In this document: one piece after another, positions 7,526 through 15,125 of the stretch
How positions within the stretch are numbered: position 1 is the first letter of the stretch
Layout of the letters: each line of letters begins with the position of its first letter
Source of the DNA: JAISXK01 sp031549625
GTDB taxonomy: Bacteria; Bacillota; Clostridia; Christensenellales; CAG-138
DNA length: 20,211 bases
Assembly (NCBI GenBank): GCA_031549625.1
Contig: JAVBPK010000052.1
Location: forward strand, 1 to 20,211
Direction of reading: 5' to 3'
Translations under genes and position numbers: made by a program
Notes under the pieces: model-generated
What the model saw: the letters and a program-made list of their open reading frames with translations, nothing else
The model's database searches: none
What the model was told of the DNA's origin: nothing

Positions 7526-8890
7526 TTAGTTGCGCAGGCTGTGTATGGGCGCCGGTATACGGCCGCCGCGCGCGATGAACGCCTCGCAGGAATACGCATT
7601 TACCGGCATAACGGGCGCGCGCCCAAACAGCCCGCCAAACTCGACAAATTCGCCCGCCTTTTTGCCCGGCGCGGGGATGATACGGATGGCGGTGGTTTTA
7701 TTGTTTATCATGCCAATCGCCGCTTCGTCGGCCAATATGCCGGATATGGTAGCCGCCGGCGTATCCCCCGGCACCGCTATCATGTCGAGCCCCACGGAAC
7801 ATACGGCTGTCATTGCCTCCAATTTTTCGAGCGTCAACGCGCCAATGGCTGCAGCTTCGATCATGCCTGCGTCCTCGCTTACGGGAATAAACGCGCCGGA
7901 AAGCCCGCCAACATGGCTAGACGCCATTACGCCGCCCTTTTTCACCGCGTCGTTCAGCAGCGCCAGCGCGGCCGTGCTGCCCGGCGCACCCGCGTACTCC
8001 AGCCCCATCTCCGTAAGGATATGCGCCACAGAATCGCCCACCGCCGGCGTTGGCGCCAGCGAAAGATCTACTATGCCAAACGGCACGTTTAAGCGGCGCG
8101 ACGCTTCCTGCGCCACTAGCTGGCCCATGCGCGTAACGCGGAATGCCGTTTTTTTGATGGTTTCCGCCACCACGTCAAACGGCTCGCCTTGCACGCGGGC
8201 CAATGCGCTTTTCACCACGCCCGGGCCCGAAACGCCCACGTTGATGACGCAATCCGCTTCGCCCACGCCGTGGAACGCGCCCGCCATAAACGGATTGTCC
8301 TCCACCGCGTTGCAGAACGCCACGAGCTTCGCCGCGCCAAATCCATCCGCGTCCGCCGTGGCCTCCGCCAGCTGTTTGATGATTTGGCCAACGCGGCGCA
8401 CAGCGTCCATGTTTATGCCCGCGCGCGTCGTGCCTATATTTAAGCTGGAGCACACAAAGCGCGTGGCCGCCAGCGCTTCCGGAATACTGTCCATAAGCGC
8501 GTTATCCGCGGGCGTCGCTCCTTTGTGCACCAGCGCGGAAAACCCGCCTATGAAGTCGATGCCCAACGTTTCCGCCGCGCGATCCATGGCCTTTGCGATA
8601 GGCGCGTAATCGTTTTGCTTTGTACAACCGCCCAATAGCGCCACCGGCGTAACGGATACGCGTTTGTTGACGATGGGAATGCCGTAGTTTTCTTCTATTT
8701 CGCGGCCAACGCGCACAAGATCCTTTGCGCGCGCGCAAAGCTTTTCATATACGCGCGCGCAAAGCGTCTGCATATCTTCGGACAGGCAATCCAGCAGCGA
8801 AATGCCCATGGTGATTGTACGGATATCGAGGTTTTCGCGCTCGATCATGCGAATGGTTTCCAGTATCTCGCCTGCGTTCATGATTGGCAT
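7526..8890 (-). CDS. UPF0210 (DUF711/PFL-like) family protein
   Basis: A 454-residue protein with the family's conserved N-terminus (ETIRMIERENLDIRTITMGISLLDC) and glycine-rich segments such as INVGVSGPGVV and DLSLAPTPAVGDSVAHI. The family is widespread in Firmicutes and archaea. Structures exist, but no firm biochemical role is known to me; a glycyl-radical-enzyme-like fold has given it the PFL name. Length is standard. The start at 8890 is supported by AAGGGGG seven bases upstream. It lies 12 bases after the ACT-domain gene; in Streptococcus pneumoniae the same two families are adjacent, so the pair is a conserved unit. A strong terminator follows. No membrane segment or signal peptide, so it is cytosolic. 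Confidence 0.93.
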   Translation of the reverse strand: MPIMNAGEILETIRMIERENLDIRTITMGISLLDCLSEDMQTLCARVYEKLCARAKDLVRVGREIEENYGIPIVNKRVSVTPVALLGGCTKQNDYAPIAKAMDRAAETLGIDFIGGFSALVHKGATPADNALMDSIPEALAATRFVCSSLNIGTTRAGINMDAVRRVGQIIKQLAEATADADGFGAAKLVAFCNAVEDNPFMAGAFHGVGEADCVINVGVSGPGVVKSALARVQGEPFDVVAETIKKTAFRVTRMGQLVAQEASRRLNVPFGIVDLSLAPTPAVGDSVAHILTEMGLEYAGAPGSTAALALLNDAVKKGGVMASSHVGGLSGAFIPVSEDAGMIEAAAIGALTLEKLEAMTAVCSVGLDMIAVPGDTPAATISGILADEAAIGMINNKTTAIRIIPAPGKKAGEFVEFGGLFGRAPVMPVNAYSCEAFIARGGRIPAPIHSLRN

Positions 8891-8902
8891 TCGTTTTCCC
8901 CC

Positions 8903-9178
8903 TTATATCTTGTGCATGGCGTCGAAGATTTCTTCGCTTTGTATGCGCACGGAAAAACCAAGTCCTTCGCCAAGCCCCCGCAGATTTTCTTTGATATCGT
9001 GGAAACCGCCTTCCGCCTTTGTTAAATCCACCAGCATCAACATCACAAATATTTCTTCGTCCATAACGGTCTGTGTGATATCGAGTATGTTGATGGACAG
9101 CTCGCTAAGGCGCGTGCTGACACTCGCAATGATGCCCACGCGGTCGCGGCCAAGAACGGTAACAATCGCTTTGTTCAT
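8903..9178 (-). CDS. ACT domain protein, UPF0237 family
   Basis: A 91-residue single-domain protein. It begins MNKAIVTVLGRDRVGIIASV and shows the beta-alpha-beta-beta-alpha-beta pattern of ACT domains, including the Gly-Ile-Ile-Ala ligand-turn region and NILDITQTVMDEEIFVM. ACT domains bind small ligands, often amino acids, as regulators. The ligand is unknown, and I infer that it regulates or partners the UPF0210 protein encoded 12 bases downstream. I chose the ATG at 9178 because GGGAGG stands six bases upstream and the family starts here; an open frame extends to 9262 but only through structured leader sequence. Its promoter is at 9283-9311. Confidence 0.94.
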   Translation of the reverse strand: MNKAIVTVLGRDRVGIIASVSTRLSELSINILDITQTVMDEEIFVMLMLVDLTKAEGGFHDIKENLRGLGEGLGFSVRIQSEEIFDAMHKI

Positions 9179-9202
9179 GTATGACCTCCCATAATGCGTT
9201 TG

Positions 9203-9271
9203 GGAACGCGGCTTTGCCGTTTGCCCGCGGGAAACCGCCTCTTTACGGCTATGGGTATTCACCCGCGTTCC
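9203..9271 (-). promoter_or_regulatory. Structured 5' leader of the ACT-UPF0210 operon
   Basis: Between the predicted start of transcription (about 9276) and the ACT SD lie three nested stems: 9203-9211 with 9263-9271 (GGAACGCGG/CCGCGTTCC, 9 bp), 9216-9220 with 9245-9249 (GCCGT/ACGGC), and 9227-9230 with 9235-9238 (GCGG/CCGC, four-base loop). It matches no riboswitch consensus I can recall. The 9-mer GCTATGGGT (plus strand) occurs at 9248-9256 and 9273-9281, the second copy just downstream of the -10. Confidence 0.55.
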
Positions 9272-9282
9272 AGCTATGGGTT

Positions 9283-9311
9283 ATTGTACGCTGGAATGGG
9301 GCATGATGCAA
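9283..9311 (-). promoter_or_regulatory. Promoter for the ACT-UPF0210 operon
   Basis: Minus strand: -35 TTGCAT (9311-9306), 17-bp spacer, -10 TACAAT (9288-9283). It is divergent from the transporter promoter at 9348-9376, and the two -35 boxes have the same sequence. Confidence 0.85.
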
Positions 9312-9347
9312 GCTTCGCTTTCGTCCAGAGCAACAATCCGCCGCGCA

Positions 9348-9376
9348 TTGCATTTTTTTGAGTCAGGCTTTAAAAT
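9348..9376 (+). promoter_or_regulatory. Promoter for the EamA transporter
   Basis: -35 TTGCAT (9348-9353), 17-bp spacer, -10 TAAAAT (9371-9376). Predicted transcription start is near 9383, about 37 bases before the ATG; GGAG stands about seven bases before the start codon. It may also carry parE-parC, whose first gene begins 50 bases after the transporter stop. Confidence 0.85.
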
Positions 9377-9419
9377 AGGATGGGGATTTGTGAATTTATG
9401 CCTCGTTTGGAGAACTTAC

Positions 9420-10277
9420 ATGACAAAAGAACATTCAGCCATGCTGCAAATGCTTTGCTGCGCAGTATTATGGAGCCTTGGCGGCCTCTTTATTAAAACC
9501 ATTCCCTGGCATCCGTTTGCGATCGCCTCCGGGCGAAGCCTGTTTGCTTCGCTTGTATTGCTGGCGTATCTATATTTTTCCAAAACAAAGCCGATATTTA
9601 ATAAAAGGGCCCTTTTCCTTGCAGCTATCGTGTTTGCCATATCATTTGTTTATACATCCGCAAACAAGTTGACAACCGCGGCAAACGCCATCGTTCTGCA
9701 ATACACGGCGCCCATATATGTGCTCGTGCTTTCCGCGCTGCTTGGCAAGCAGCGCATAAAACCCGCCGACATGCTCGCCGTCGCGTTCACGCTTGTGGGC
9801 GTTCTGCTCTGCTTCTTCGACCAGCTCAACCCCGGCTCCATGCTGGGCAACCTGCTCGCACTGTTTTCCGGCGTTTTGCTTTGCGGCATGTTTATGGTTA
9901 CCGCCGCGGCCAGCATGCAAGAGAGGTTGGGCGGACTCGTGCTGGCGGAAATCCTTATCGCGCTTGCCGGCATACCGTTTTTCTTTACGGGAAATACCGT
10001 CATAGAACCGGCATCGCTTTTAAACGTCGCTTTGATGGGCGTTGTGCAACTCGGAGTCCCCTACCTGTTATATATTCGGGCTCTGCAATATTGTCCGCCG
10101 CTCACCAGCTCCCTCCTCTGCACCGCCGAACCGCTTTTTGCGCCCATTTGGGTGGCCTTGGCCGTCGGCGAGGTGCCGGGCGTTTTCGCTCTGATTGGCT
10201 GCTGTGTCGTTGTGCTCACCGTCACGATTTGGTGCGTATGGTGTGAGCGGCAGAAGCAAAAGCAGCTTGCCTACTGA
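9420..10277 (+). CDS. EamA/DMT-family transporter
   Basis: A 285-residue membrane protein of about ten hydrophobic helices with the two-fold repeat of the drug/metabolite transporter superfamily. The first repeat begins LCCAVLWSLGGLFIK. The second contains the typical ending TSSLLCTAEPLFAPIWVALAVGE, the family's helix 9 signature. EamA proteins export amino acids, metabolites or toxic compounds across the cytoplasmic membrane; the substrate cannot be deduced. I chose the ATG at 9420 over in-frame upstream sequence because a GGAG is correctly spaced and a promoter lies 44 bases before it. A short Lys/Gln-rich tail ends the protein. The gene is divergent from the ACT-UPF0210 operon and 50 bases before parE. 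Confidence 0.93.
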   Translation: MTKEHSAMLQMLCCAVLWSLGGLFIKTIPWHPFAIASGRSLFASLVLLAYLYFSKTKPIFNKRALFLAAIVFAISFVYTSANKLTTAANAIVLQYTAPIYVLVLSALLGKQRIKPADMLAVAFTLVGVLLCFFDQLNPGSMLGNLLALFSGVLLCGMFMVTAAASMQERLGGLVLAEILIALAGIPFFFTGNTVIEPASLLNVALMGVVQLGVPYLLYIRALQYCPPLTSSLLCTAEPLFAPIWVALAVGEVPGVFALIGCCVVVLTVTIWCVWCERQKQKQLAY

Positions 10278-10327
10278 CGCAAACGCAATACAACAAAAGA
10301 ACTTCTCTTGGCTTTTAGGGGGATGAA

Positions 10328-12289
10328 ATGGAATATAACGTTCAAAGCATACAGGTGATGGAAGGGCTGGATGCGGTGCGCATGCGCCCCGGCATGTACA
10401 TCGGCTCCACCGGCTCGCGCGGGCTGCACCACATGCTATGGGAAATCGTGGACAACGCCATCGACGAGGCCGCCAATGGCTACGCCTCCTCCGTGGAAGT
10501 GACCTTGCACGCCGACCATTCCGTCACCGTTACGGATAACGGGCGCGGCATTCCCGTGGGCATTCATGACACATACGGCGTTTCCGGCGTGGAGCTTGTT
10601 TTTACCCAGCTGCACGCGGGCGGTAAATTTGGCAACGACAGCTACGGCTATTCCGGCGGCCTGCACGGGGTTGGCGCCAGCGTCGTAAACGCGCTTTCTC
10701 GTTACCTGAGCGTGGAAGTATACACCGGCGGCCGTGCCTACCGGCAGGAATTCGAAAGCGTAATGGGCCCCGAAAAAAAGCTGCTTTCCGGTCACCCCAA
10801 AGGCCCTCTTGAAGAAACGGGCCGCACACGTAAGCAGGGCACCGTCGTGCATTTTCTGCCGGATGACCGCGTTTTTGAAGGCATCGATATGAATTACGAC
10901 TTGATCTCGCGCCGCCTGCGCGAGCTTGCCTACCTGAATAAGGGCATTACCATGCGCATCAAAGATTTGCGCCACCATACCCGTGAACAGGAATACCGTT
11001 TTGACGGCGGCCTGTCCGACTTTGTAAAATTCATAAACGAAGATAAAACCGCCATCTATCCTGCGCCGATCTATTTAAAGGGCGAAAAAGACGGCATCAT
11101 CGTGGAAGCCGCCCTGCAGCACAACGACGGCTACGCTGAAACACTTTTCAGTTACGTAAACAACATCCCCACCACCGAGGGCGGTACGCACGAAACGGGC
11201 TTCAAGACCGCGCTCACAAAAGTTATGAACGACTATTGCCGCCGCATGGGCATATTAAAGGACAAGGACGCTTCCCTGGCCGGCGAGGATTTCCGCGAAG
11301 GGCTTACCGCCGTGCTATCCCTGAAGATGAAGACCATACAATTTGAGGGGCAGACAAAAACGCGCCTGGGCAATACCGAAGCGCGCCCTGCAGTGGAATA
11401 CGTGATCGGGGAACAGCTTGTGCCTTTCCTCGAAGATTTAAAGAACGCAGATATCGCGAACAAGATGGCTGAAAAGGCCGTCTCCGCAGCAAAGGTGCGC
11501 GAAACCGCCCGCAAGGCGAAAAACATGGCGCGCGAAAAAAACAAGCTTGAGAACGCTCCGCTCGTCGGCAAGCTTTCCAGCTGCACAGGCCGCAACGCCG
11601 AAAAAAACGAGCTTTTCATCGTAGAGGGCGACAGCGCGGGCGGCTCCGCCAAGCAAGGCCGCGACCGCAGCTTCCAGGCCATACTGCCCCTGCGCGGCAA
11701 GCCGCTGAATGTGGAAAAAAAGCGCTTTGACCAAGTACTCGCAAACGAAGAATTCCGCAGCATTATCACTGCTATCGGCACGGGTATCGGCGAAGATTTT
11801 GACATTGCGCAGCGTAAGTACGACAAAGTCATCATCCTGTCCGACGCCGACCAGGATGGCGCGCATATCCGCGCGATTTTGCTGACTTTCTTTTACCGCT
11901 ATATGAAACCGCTCATCATGGAAGGGCATGTTTATATCGGCTTGCCGCCGCTGTATAAAGTGCATAAAGGCGAGCGGGTGCTGTACGCCTACAACGAAAA
12001 GGAGCTCGACGCTGCCGCAAAGGAATTAGGCAAAGGGTACCTCGTGCAGCGCTACAAAGGGCTGGGCGAGATGAACCCCGAACAGCTTTGGGAGACCACC
12101 ATGAGCCCCGACAACCGCGCCCTGATCCGCGTCGGCATAGAAGACGCGGCGGATGTGGAGCACCTCGTCGCCGTGCTGATGGGCGACAAAGTGCAATCCC
12201 GCAAGGAATATATCAGCGAATACGCGAACTTCAACAAACGGGACACGTTTTTCGAAGAAAACTACGCACAAACGGGGGGTAAAGAATAA
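10328..12289 (+). CDS. parE: DNA topoisomerase IV subunit B
   Basis: This is the ATPase subunit of topoisomerase IV, which decatenates daughter chromosomes with ParC. The 653 residues show GHKL ATP-binding motifs (EIVDNAIDEA, DNGRGIPV, GGLHGVGASVVNALS), a transducer domain, a TOPRIM domain (EGDSAGGSAKQGRDR, DADQDGAHI) and the C-terminal RYKGLGEMNPEQLW. GyrB shares these, so the ParE call rests partly on the GGKFGNDSYGYSGG loop and mainly on the downstream partner, which lacks a canonical GyrA box. AGGGGG five bases upstream fixes the start; an out-of-frame ATG at 10323 is ignored. The stop TAA overlaps the parC ATG by one base, so translation is coupled. A second gyrase pair is a less likely reading. 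Confidence 0.9.
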   Translation: MEYNVQSIQVMEGLDAVRMRPGMYIGSTGSRGLHHMLWEIVDNAIDEAANGYASSVEVTLHADHSVTVTDNGRGIPVGIHDTYGVSGVELVFTQLHAGGKFGNDSYGYSGGLHGVGASVVNALSRYLSVEVYTGGRAYRQEFESVMGPEKKLLSGHPKGPLEETGRTRKQGTVVHFLPDDRVFEGIDMNYDLISRRLRELAYLNKGITMRIKDLRHHTREQEYRFDGGLSDFVKFINEDKTAIYPAPIYLKGEKDGIIVEAALQHNDGYAETLFSYVNNIPTTEGGTHETGFKTALTKVMNDYCRRMGILKDKDASLAGEDFREGLTAVLSLKMKTIQFEGQTKTRLGNTEARPAVEYVIGEQLVPFLEDLKNADIANKMAEKAVSAAKVRETARKAKNMAREKNKLENAPLVGKLSSCTGRNAEKNELFIVEGDSAGGSAKQGRDRSFQAILPLRGKPLNVEKKRFDQVLANEEFRSIITAIGTGIGEDFDIAQRKYDKVIILSDADQDGAHIRAILLTFFYRYMKPLIMEGHVYIGLPPLYKVHKGERVLYAYNEKELDAAAKELGKGYLVQRYKGLGEMNPEQLWETTMSPDNRALIRVGIEDAADVEHLVAVLMGDKVQSRKEYISEYANFNKRDTFFEENYAQTGGKE

Positions 12290-14727
12290 TGGCGAAGAAG
12301 CAGCCGGCACAACCGACCCCGCCACGCGGAGAAACCATATACGAACGCAGCATGGATGAAGTGATGCACGATTCCATGATGCCCTACGCGGAATATGTTA
12401 TTCTGGAGCGCGCCCTTCCCCGCGTGGAAGACGGCCTGAAGCCCGTGCAGCGGCGCATCCTCTACACCATGCTGGAGCTGGGCCTTACCCCCGACAAACC
12501 GCACAGGAAAAGCGCGCGCATCGTGGGCGACGCACTTGGTAAATATCATCCGCACGGCGATACCTCCGTTTACGACGCCATGGTGCGCATGGCGCAGCCT
12601 TTCAACATGCGCATGCCTCTCGTTGACGGGCACGGCAACTTTGGCTCCATTGACGGCGACTCCGCCGCCGCCATGCGTTACACCGAAGCGCGCATGACGC
12701 CGCTGGCCATGGAGCTTCTGCGCGATATTGAAAAAGATACCGTCTCCTTTACGCTGAACTTTGACGACACCTTGCAGGAACCCACCGTGCTGCCGGGACG
12801 CTATCCCAATTTGCTGGTGAACGGCGCCTCCGGCATAGCCGTCGGGCTTGCCACAAACATTCCGCCACACAATTTGGGTGAGGCCATAAATGCCGTTATT
12901 GCTCAGATCGAAAATCCGGATATTTCTTTACCGGAACTTATCAAGCACATGCCCGCACCGGATTTTCCCACCGGCGGCCAGCTATTGTTTTCGGAAGAAA
13001 TACGCACCGCCTACGAAACCGGACGCGGCAAGCTCACCATGCGCGCAAAAACACATTTTGAAGAGCAAAAGAACGGCAAAACGCTTATCGTGATAACCGA
13101 GCTGCCATATCAGGTAAACAAAGCTGCGCTGCTGGAAAAAATTCTGGGCGTTACGCAGGAAAAAAAGGCCATGTTCGCAGGCGTATCCGACATACGCGAC
13201 GAAAGCGACCGCAGCGGCATGCGCGCCGTTATTGAAATAAAAAAAGACTATGACGCCAACCAGGTGCTGCAATACCTTTTAAAGTATTCCGACCTGCAAT
13301 GCACATTTGGCGTAAATATGGTGGCCATCGCTGACGGCAAACCCCAGCAGTTAAGCCTTAGGGAAGTGATCGCGCGCTTTATCGCGCATCAACAGGACGT
13401 CGTCACCCGCCGCACCCAATTCGAGCTGGAGGCCGCACAAAAGAGGGAACATATTCTCACCGGCCTGATGATCGCAATCAATAACCTTGACGCGGTCATC
13501 GCGCTTATCCGCGCAAGCAAAACGCCAAAAGAAGCGCGCGACGGGCTTATGAAGCGCTTTGCGCTTACGGAAATACAGGCGCAGGCTATCCTCGACCTGC
13601 GCCTGCAACGCCTTACCAATCTGGAATTGTTAAGCATTCAGCAGGAGCATGCCGATATTTTGCGCCGCATAGACGAACTCAGCAGCATACTGGCTTCCAA
13701 AAAAAAGCTGATGAGCCTGATCTGCAAAGAGCTTACAGAGATCAGGGAAAAATACGCGAACGCGCGCCTGACGGAGATCGTGCACGCGGAAGCCGAAATC
13801 GTCGTGGACGAAAGCGTACTCAAGGTAGTGGAAGATGTCGTCATCACCTTATACGAGGGCCTCCGCGCAAGGCGGGTTTCCGAGCGCAGCTACCAGGCTG
13901 CCGCTACCGCCCAAACCGGCGGAACCGAGGAGCAGCCGCTCTTCACGCTGCATACCGCTACCGATAAGTCCTTGCGCTTTTTCACGGATAAAGGCGCTGT
14001 GCTGCTTTTAGCGGTTGACCAGCTTGCGGAAACAAAAGCGAACGCCCGCCCAAACAACCTTGCCGCTTTGCTTCCTTTTGAAGAAAACGAGCACATAGTG
14101 GCTGCCTACGAAGAAAACGACAGTGGATTGCTCTATTTTTATACGGAGCAGGGCTATGTGAAATGCAGCGCGGCGCAAAATTATTCCACGCGCAACAAAC
14201 GCATAGCCGGCATCGTACTGAAAGACGGCGACCGCGTACTAAATGTAGAAACGCAGCGAGAGGAATCCCTGCTGATCGTCACCCGCCAAGGCATGAGCAT
14301 TCGTTTCCTGCTCGATACCGTGCCGGAAATGGGTCGCGCTGCCGCGGGCGTGAAATGCGTCAAGCTGGATGCCGGCGACACCGTGCTTACCGCCTTGCAA
14401 GTGCGTGACGAGGGCGAACTTCTTGCCATTTCCGACCGTGGATATGCCAAGCGCAGCCTGTTGATCGATCACGAAATACAAGGGCGCAACGGCAAGGGAC
14501 TGAAATCATTTGACTTTAAAAAGAATGGGTCTAACGGGACGCGCATCGCCGCAGCGTTTTATGTATGCGAGCCGTTTTCCTTTATCGTGCGGCAGCGGCA
14601 TGGCACCGCTACAAGGTTTAATACCGAGGATGTGCGCATAGACGCGCGCGCCGGCAAGGGAAATATGCTTGTTGTGGTTATGTTGGATGATGATGTGTTG
14701 TCGGTGGATGTTTGCGAGGGAAGTTGA
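12289..14727 (+). CDS. parC: DNA topoisomerase IV subunit A
   Basis: This is the DNA-cleaving subunit. The 812 residues show the winged-helix breakage-reunion domain with catalytic Tyr131 (AMRYTEARM), the quinolone-resistance region HPHGDTSVYD (Thr92 and Asp96 align with E. coli GyrA Ser83 and Asp87), the tower region, a coiled-coil segment around 430-500 and a beta-pinwheel C-terminal domain from about 540. The first blade lacks the QRRGGKG box needed for DNA wrapping by gyrase, and only a degenerate QGRNGKG occurs late in the protein. That points to ParC rather than GyrA. It overlaps parE by one base. No terminator is seen; the sequence runs directly into the repeat-bearing spacer. Confidence 0.88.
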   Translation: MAKKQPAQPTPPRGETIYERSMDEVMHDSMMPYAEYVILERALPRVEDGLKPVQRRILYTMLELGLTPDKPHRKSARIVGDALGKYHPHGDTSVYDAMVRMAQPFNMRMPLVDGHGNFGSIDGDSAAAMRYTEARMTPLAMELLRDIEKDTVSFTLNFDDTLQEPTVLPGRYPNLLVNGASGIAVGLATNIPPHNLGEAINAVIAQIENPDISLPELIKHMPAPDFPTGGQLLFSEEIRTAYETGRGKLTMRAKTHFEEQKNGKTLIVITELPYQVNKAALLEKILGVTQEKKAMFAGVSDIRDESDRSGMRAVIEIKKDYDANQVLQYLLKYSDLQCTFGVNMVAIADGKPQQLSLREVIARFIAHQQDVVTRRTQFELEAAQKREHILTGLMIAINNLDAVIALIRASKTPKEARDGLMKRFALTEIQAQAILDLRLQRLTNLELLSIQQEHADILRRIDELSSILASKKKLMSLICKELTEIREKYANARLTEIVHAEAEIVVDESVLKVVEDVVITLYEGLRARRVSERSYQAAATAQTGGTEEQPLFTLHTATDKSLRFFTDKGAVLLLAVDQLAETKANARPNNLAALLPFEENEHIVAAYEENDSGLLYFYTEQGYVKCSAAQNYSTRNKRIAGIVLKDGDRVLNVETQREESLLIVTRQGMSIRFLLDTVPEMGRAAAGVKCVKLDAGDTVLTALQVRDEGELLAISDRGYAKRSLLIDHEIQGRNGKGLKSFDFKKNGSNGTRIAAAFYVCEPFSFIVRQRHGTATRFNTEDVRIDARAGKGNMLVVVMLDDDVLSVDVCEGS

Positions 14728-14770
14728 TGTTGGGTTTGCGGAGAGTTGCCTAGCCCCATCTACACGGATA

Positions 14771-14906
14771 ATTCTTTTTGTTTTAATGGGGAGCAAGAAC
14801 CTCTCAATTCGCAAAGGGCGCAAGGTTTCGCTGGCGCTCACTTGCTTCCTTGCTCATTAGGCTTTTTCCTCGCTTCTTCCCGCACTGCGGGCGCTCGGAA
14901 ACGCCC
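14771..14906 (+). repeat. Dispersed intergenic repeat, copy A
   Basis: About 136 bp nearly identical to 19524-19659, differing at a handful of positions plus a one-base indel near the left end. It begins in a T-rich tract before ATGGGGAGCAAG and ends at GGAAACGCCC. Inside are GAGCAAG/CTTGCTC arms (14791-14797, 14849-14855). A related unit, CAATnCnCAAAGGGCGCAAG, occurs at 14805-14824 and again at 14908-14927. The right part of the full repeat is missing here. The rest of the 14728-15125 spacer holds a possible small ORF (14942) and a dyad (15015-15070). Confidence 0.9.
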
Positions 14907-14941
14907 TCAATCCACAAAGGGCGCAAGCTTTTCGCCAAACT

Positions 14942-15043
14942 ATGAAGGCACTATTCAATACGCGTAAATGGTGCGCGCATTACGAAAATAGCCCCAGATT
15001 CTCATGGGAGACTGAGGATTGGCTTGATTTTACGGCATACTGA
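14942..15043 (+). CDS. Possible 33-residue aromatic-rich peptide upstream of the radical SAM gene
   Basis: An ATG opens 33 codons ending in TGA, 82 bases before the radical SAM start and on the same strand. The product has three Trp (10, 22, 27), three Phe, two Tyr including the C-terminal residue, one Cys (11) and an acidic second half (SWETEDWLDFTAY). Small aromatic peptides beside SPASM radical SAM enzymes are often precursors of ribosomally made, modified products, hence its inclusion. Against it: there is no good SD (AAAGG is about 20 bases upstream), an ORF this short can arise by chance, and the adjacent enzyme looks more like a tetrapyrrole-type family member. The frame has no other start codon between the preceding stop and this ATG. 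Confidence 0.3.
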   Translation: MKALFNTRKWCAHYENSPRFSWETEDWLDFTAY

Positions 15044-15070
15044 TTAGGATCATGATCTTAGCCAAATCCT
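15015..15070 (+). promoter_or_regulatory. Dyad/stem-loop before the radical SAM-ABC operon
   Basis: A 16-nt dyad, TAGGATCATGATCTTA (15045-15060, one G-T pair), starts two bases after the small ORF's stop. A wider pair of arms, AGGATTGGCT (15015-15024) and AGCCAAATCCT (15060-15070, one bulge), encloses it. It could be an operator for a metal or redox regulator, or an mRNA stem between the small ORF and the enzyme. It is not a clear Fur or DtxR box, and I find no convincing promoter in the spacer. Confidence 0.45.
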
Positions 15071-15125
15071 GCTTATTCCGTCCAGTTAAGAAATGCAAAT
15101 TATTTTTGTAAAGGAGTATGGATAA

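Noticed and set aside
7530..8609. 359-codon plus-strand frame opposite the UPF0210 gene
   Set aside because: Low-complexity Ala/Ser/Pro composition typical of the antisense of a GC-rich gene; the minus-strand protein is a clear family member.
14999..15125. Cobalamin or other known riboswitch before the radical SAM-ABC operon
   Set aside because: No B12-box-like conserved core is visible, and the spacer is too short for that class. Only simple dyads are seen.
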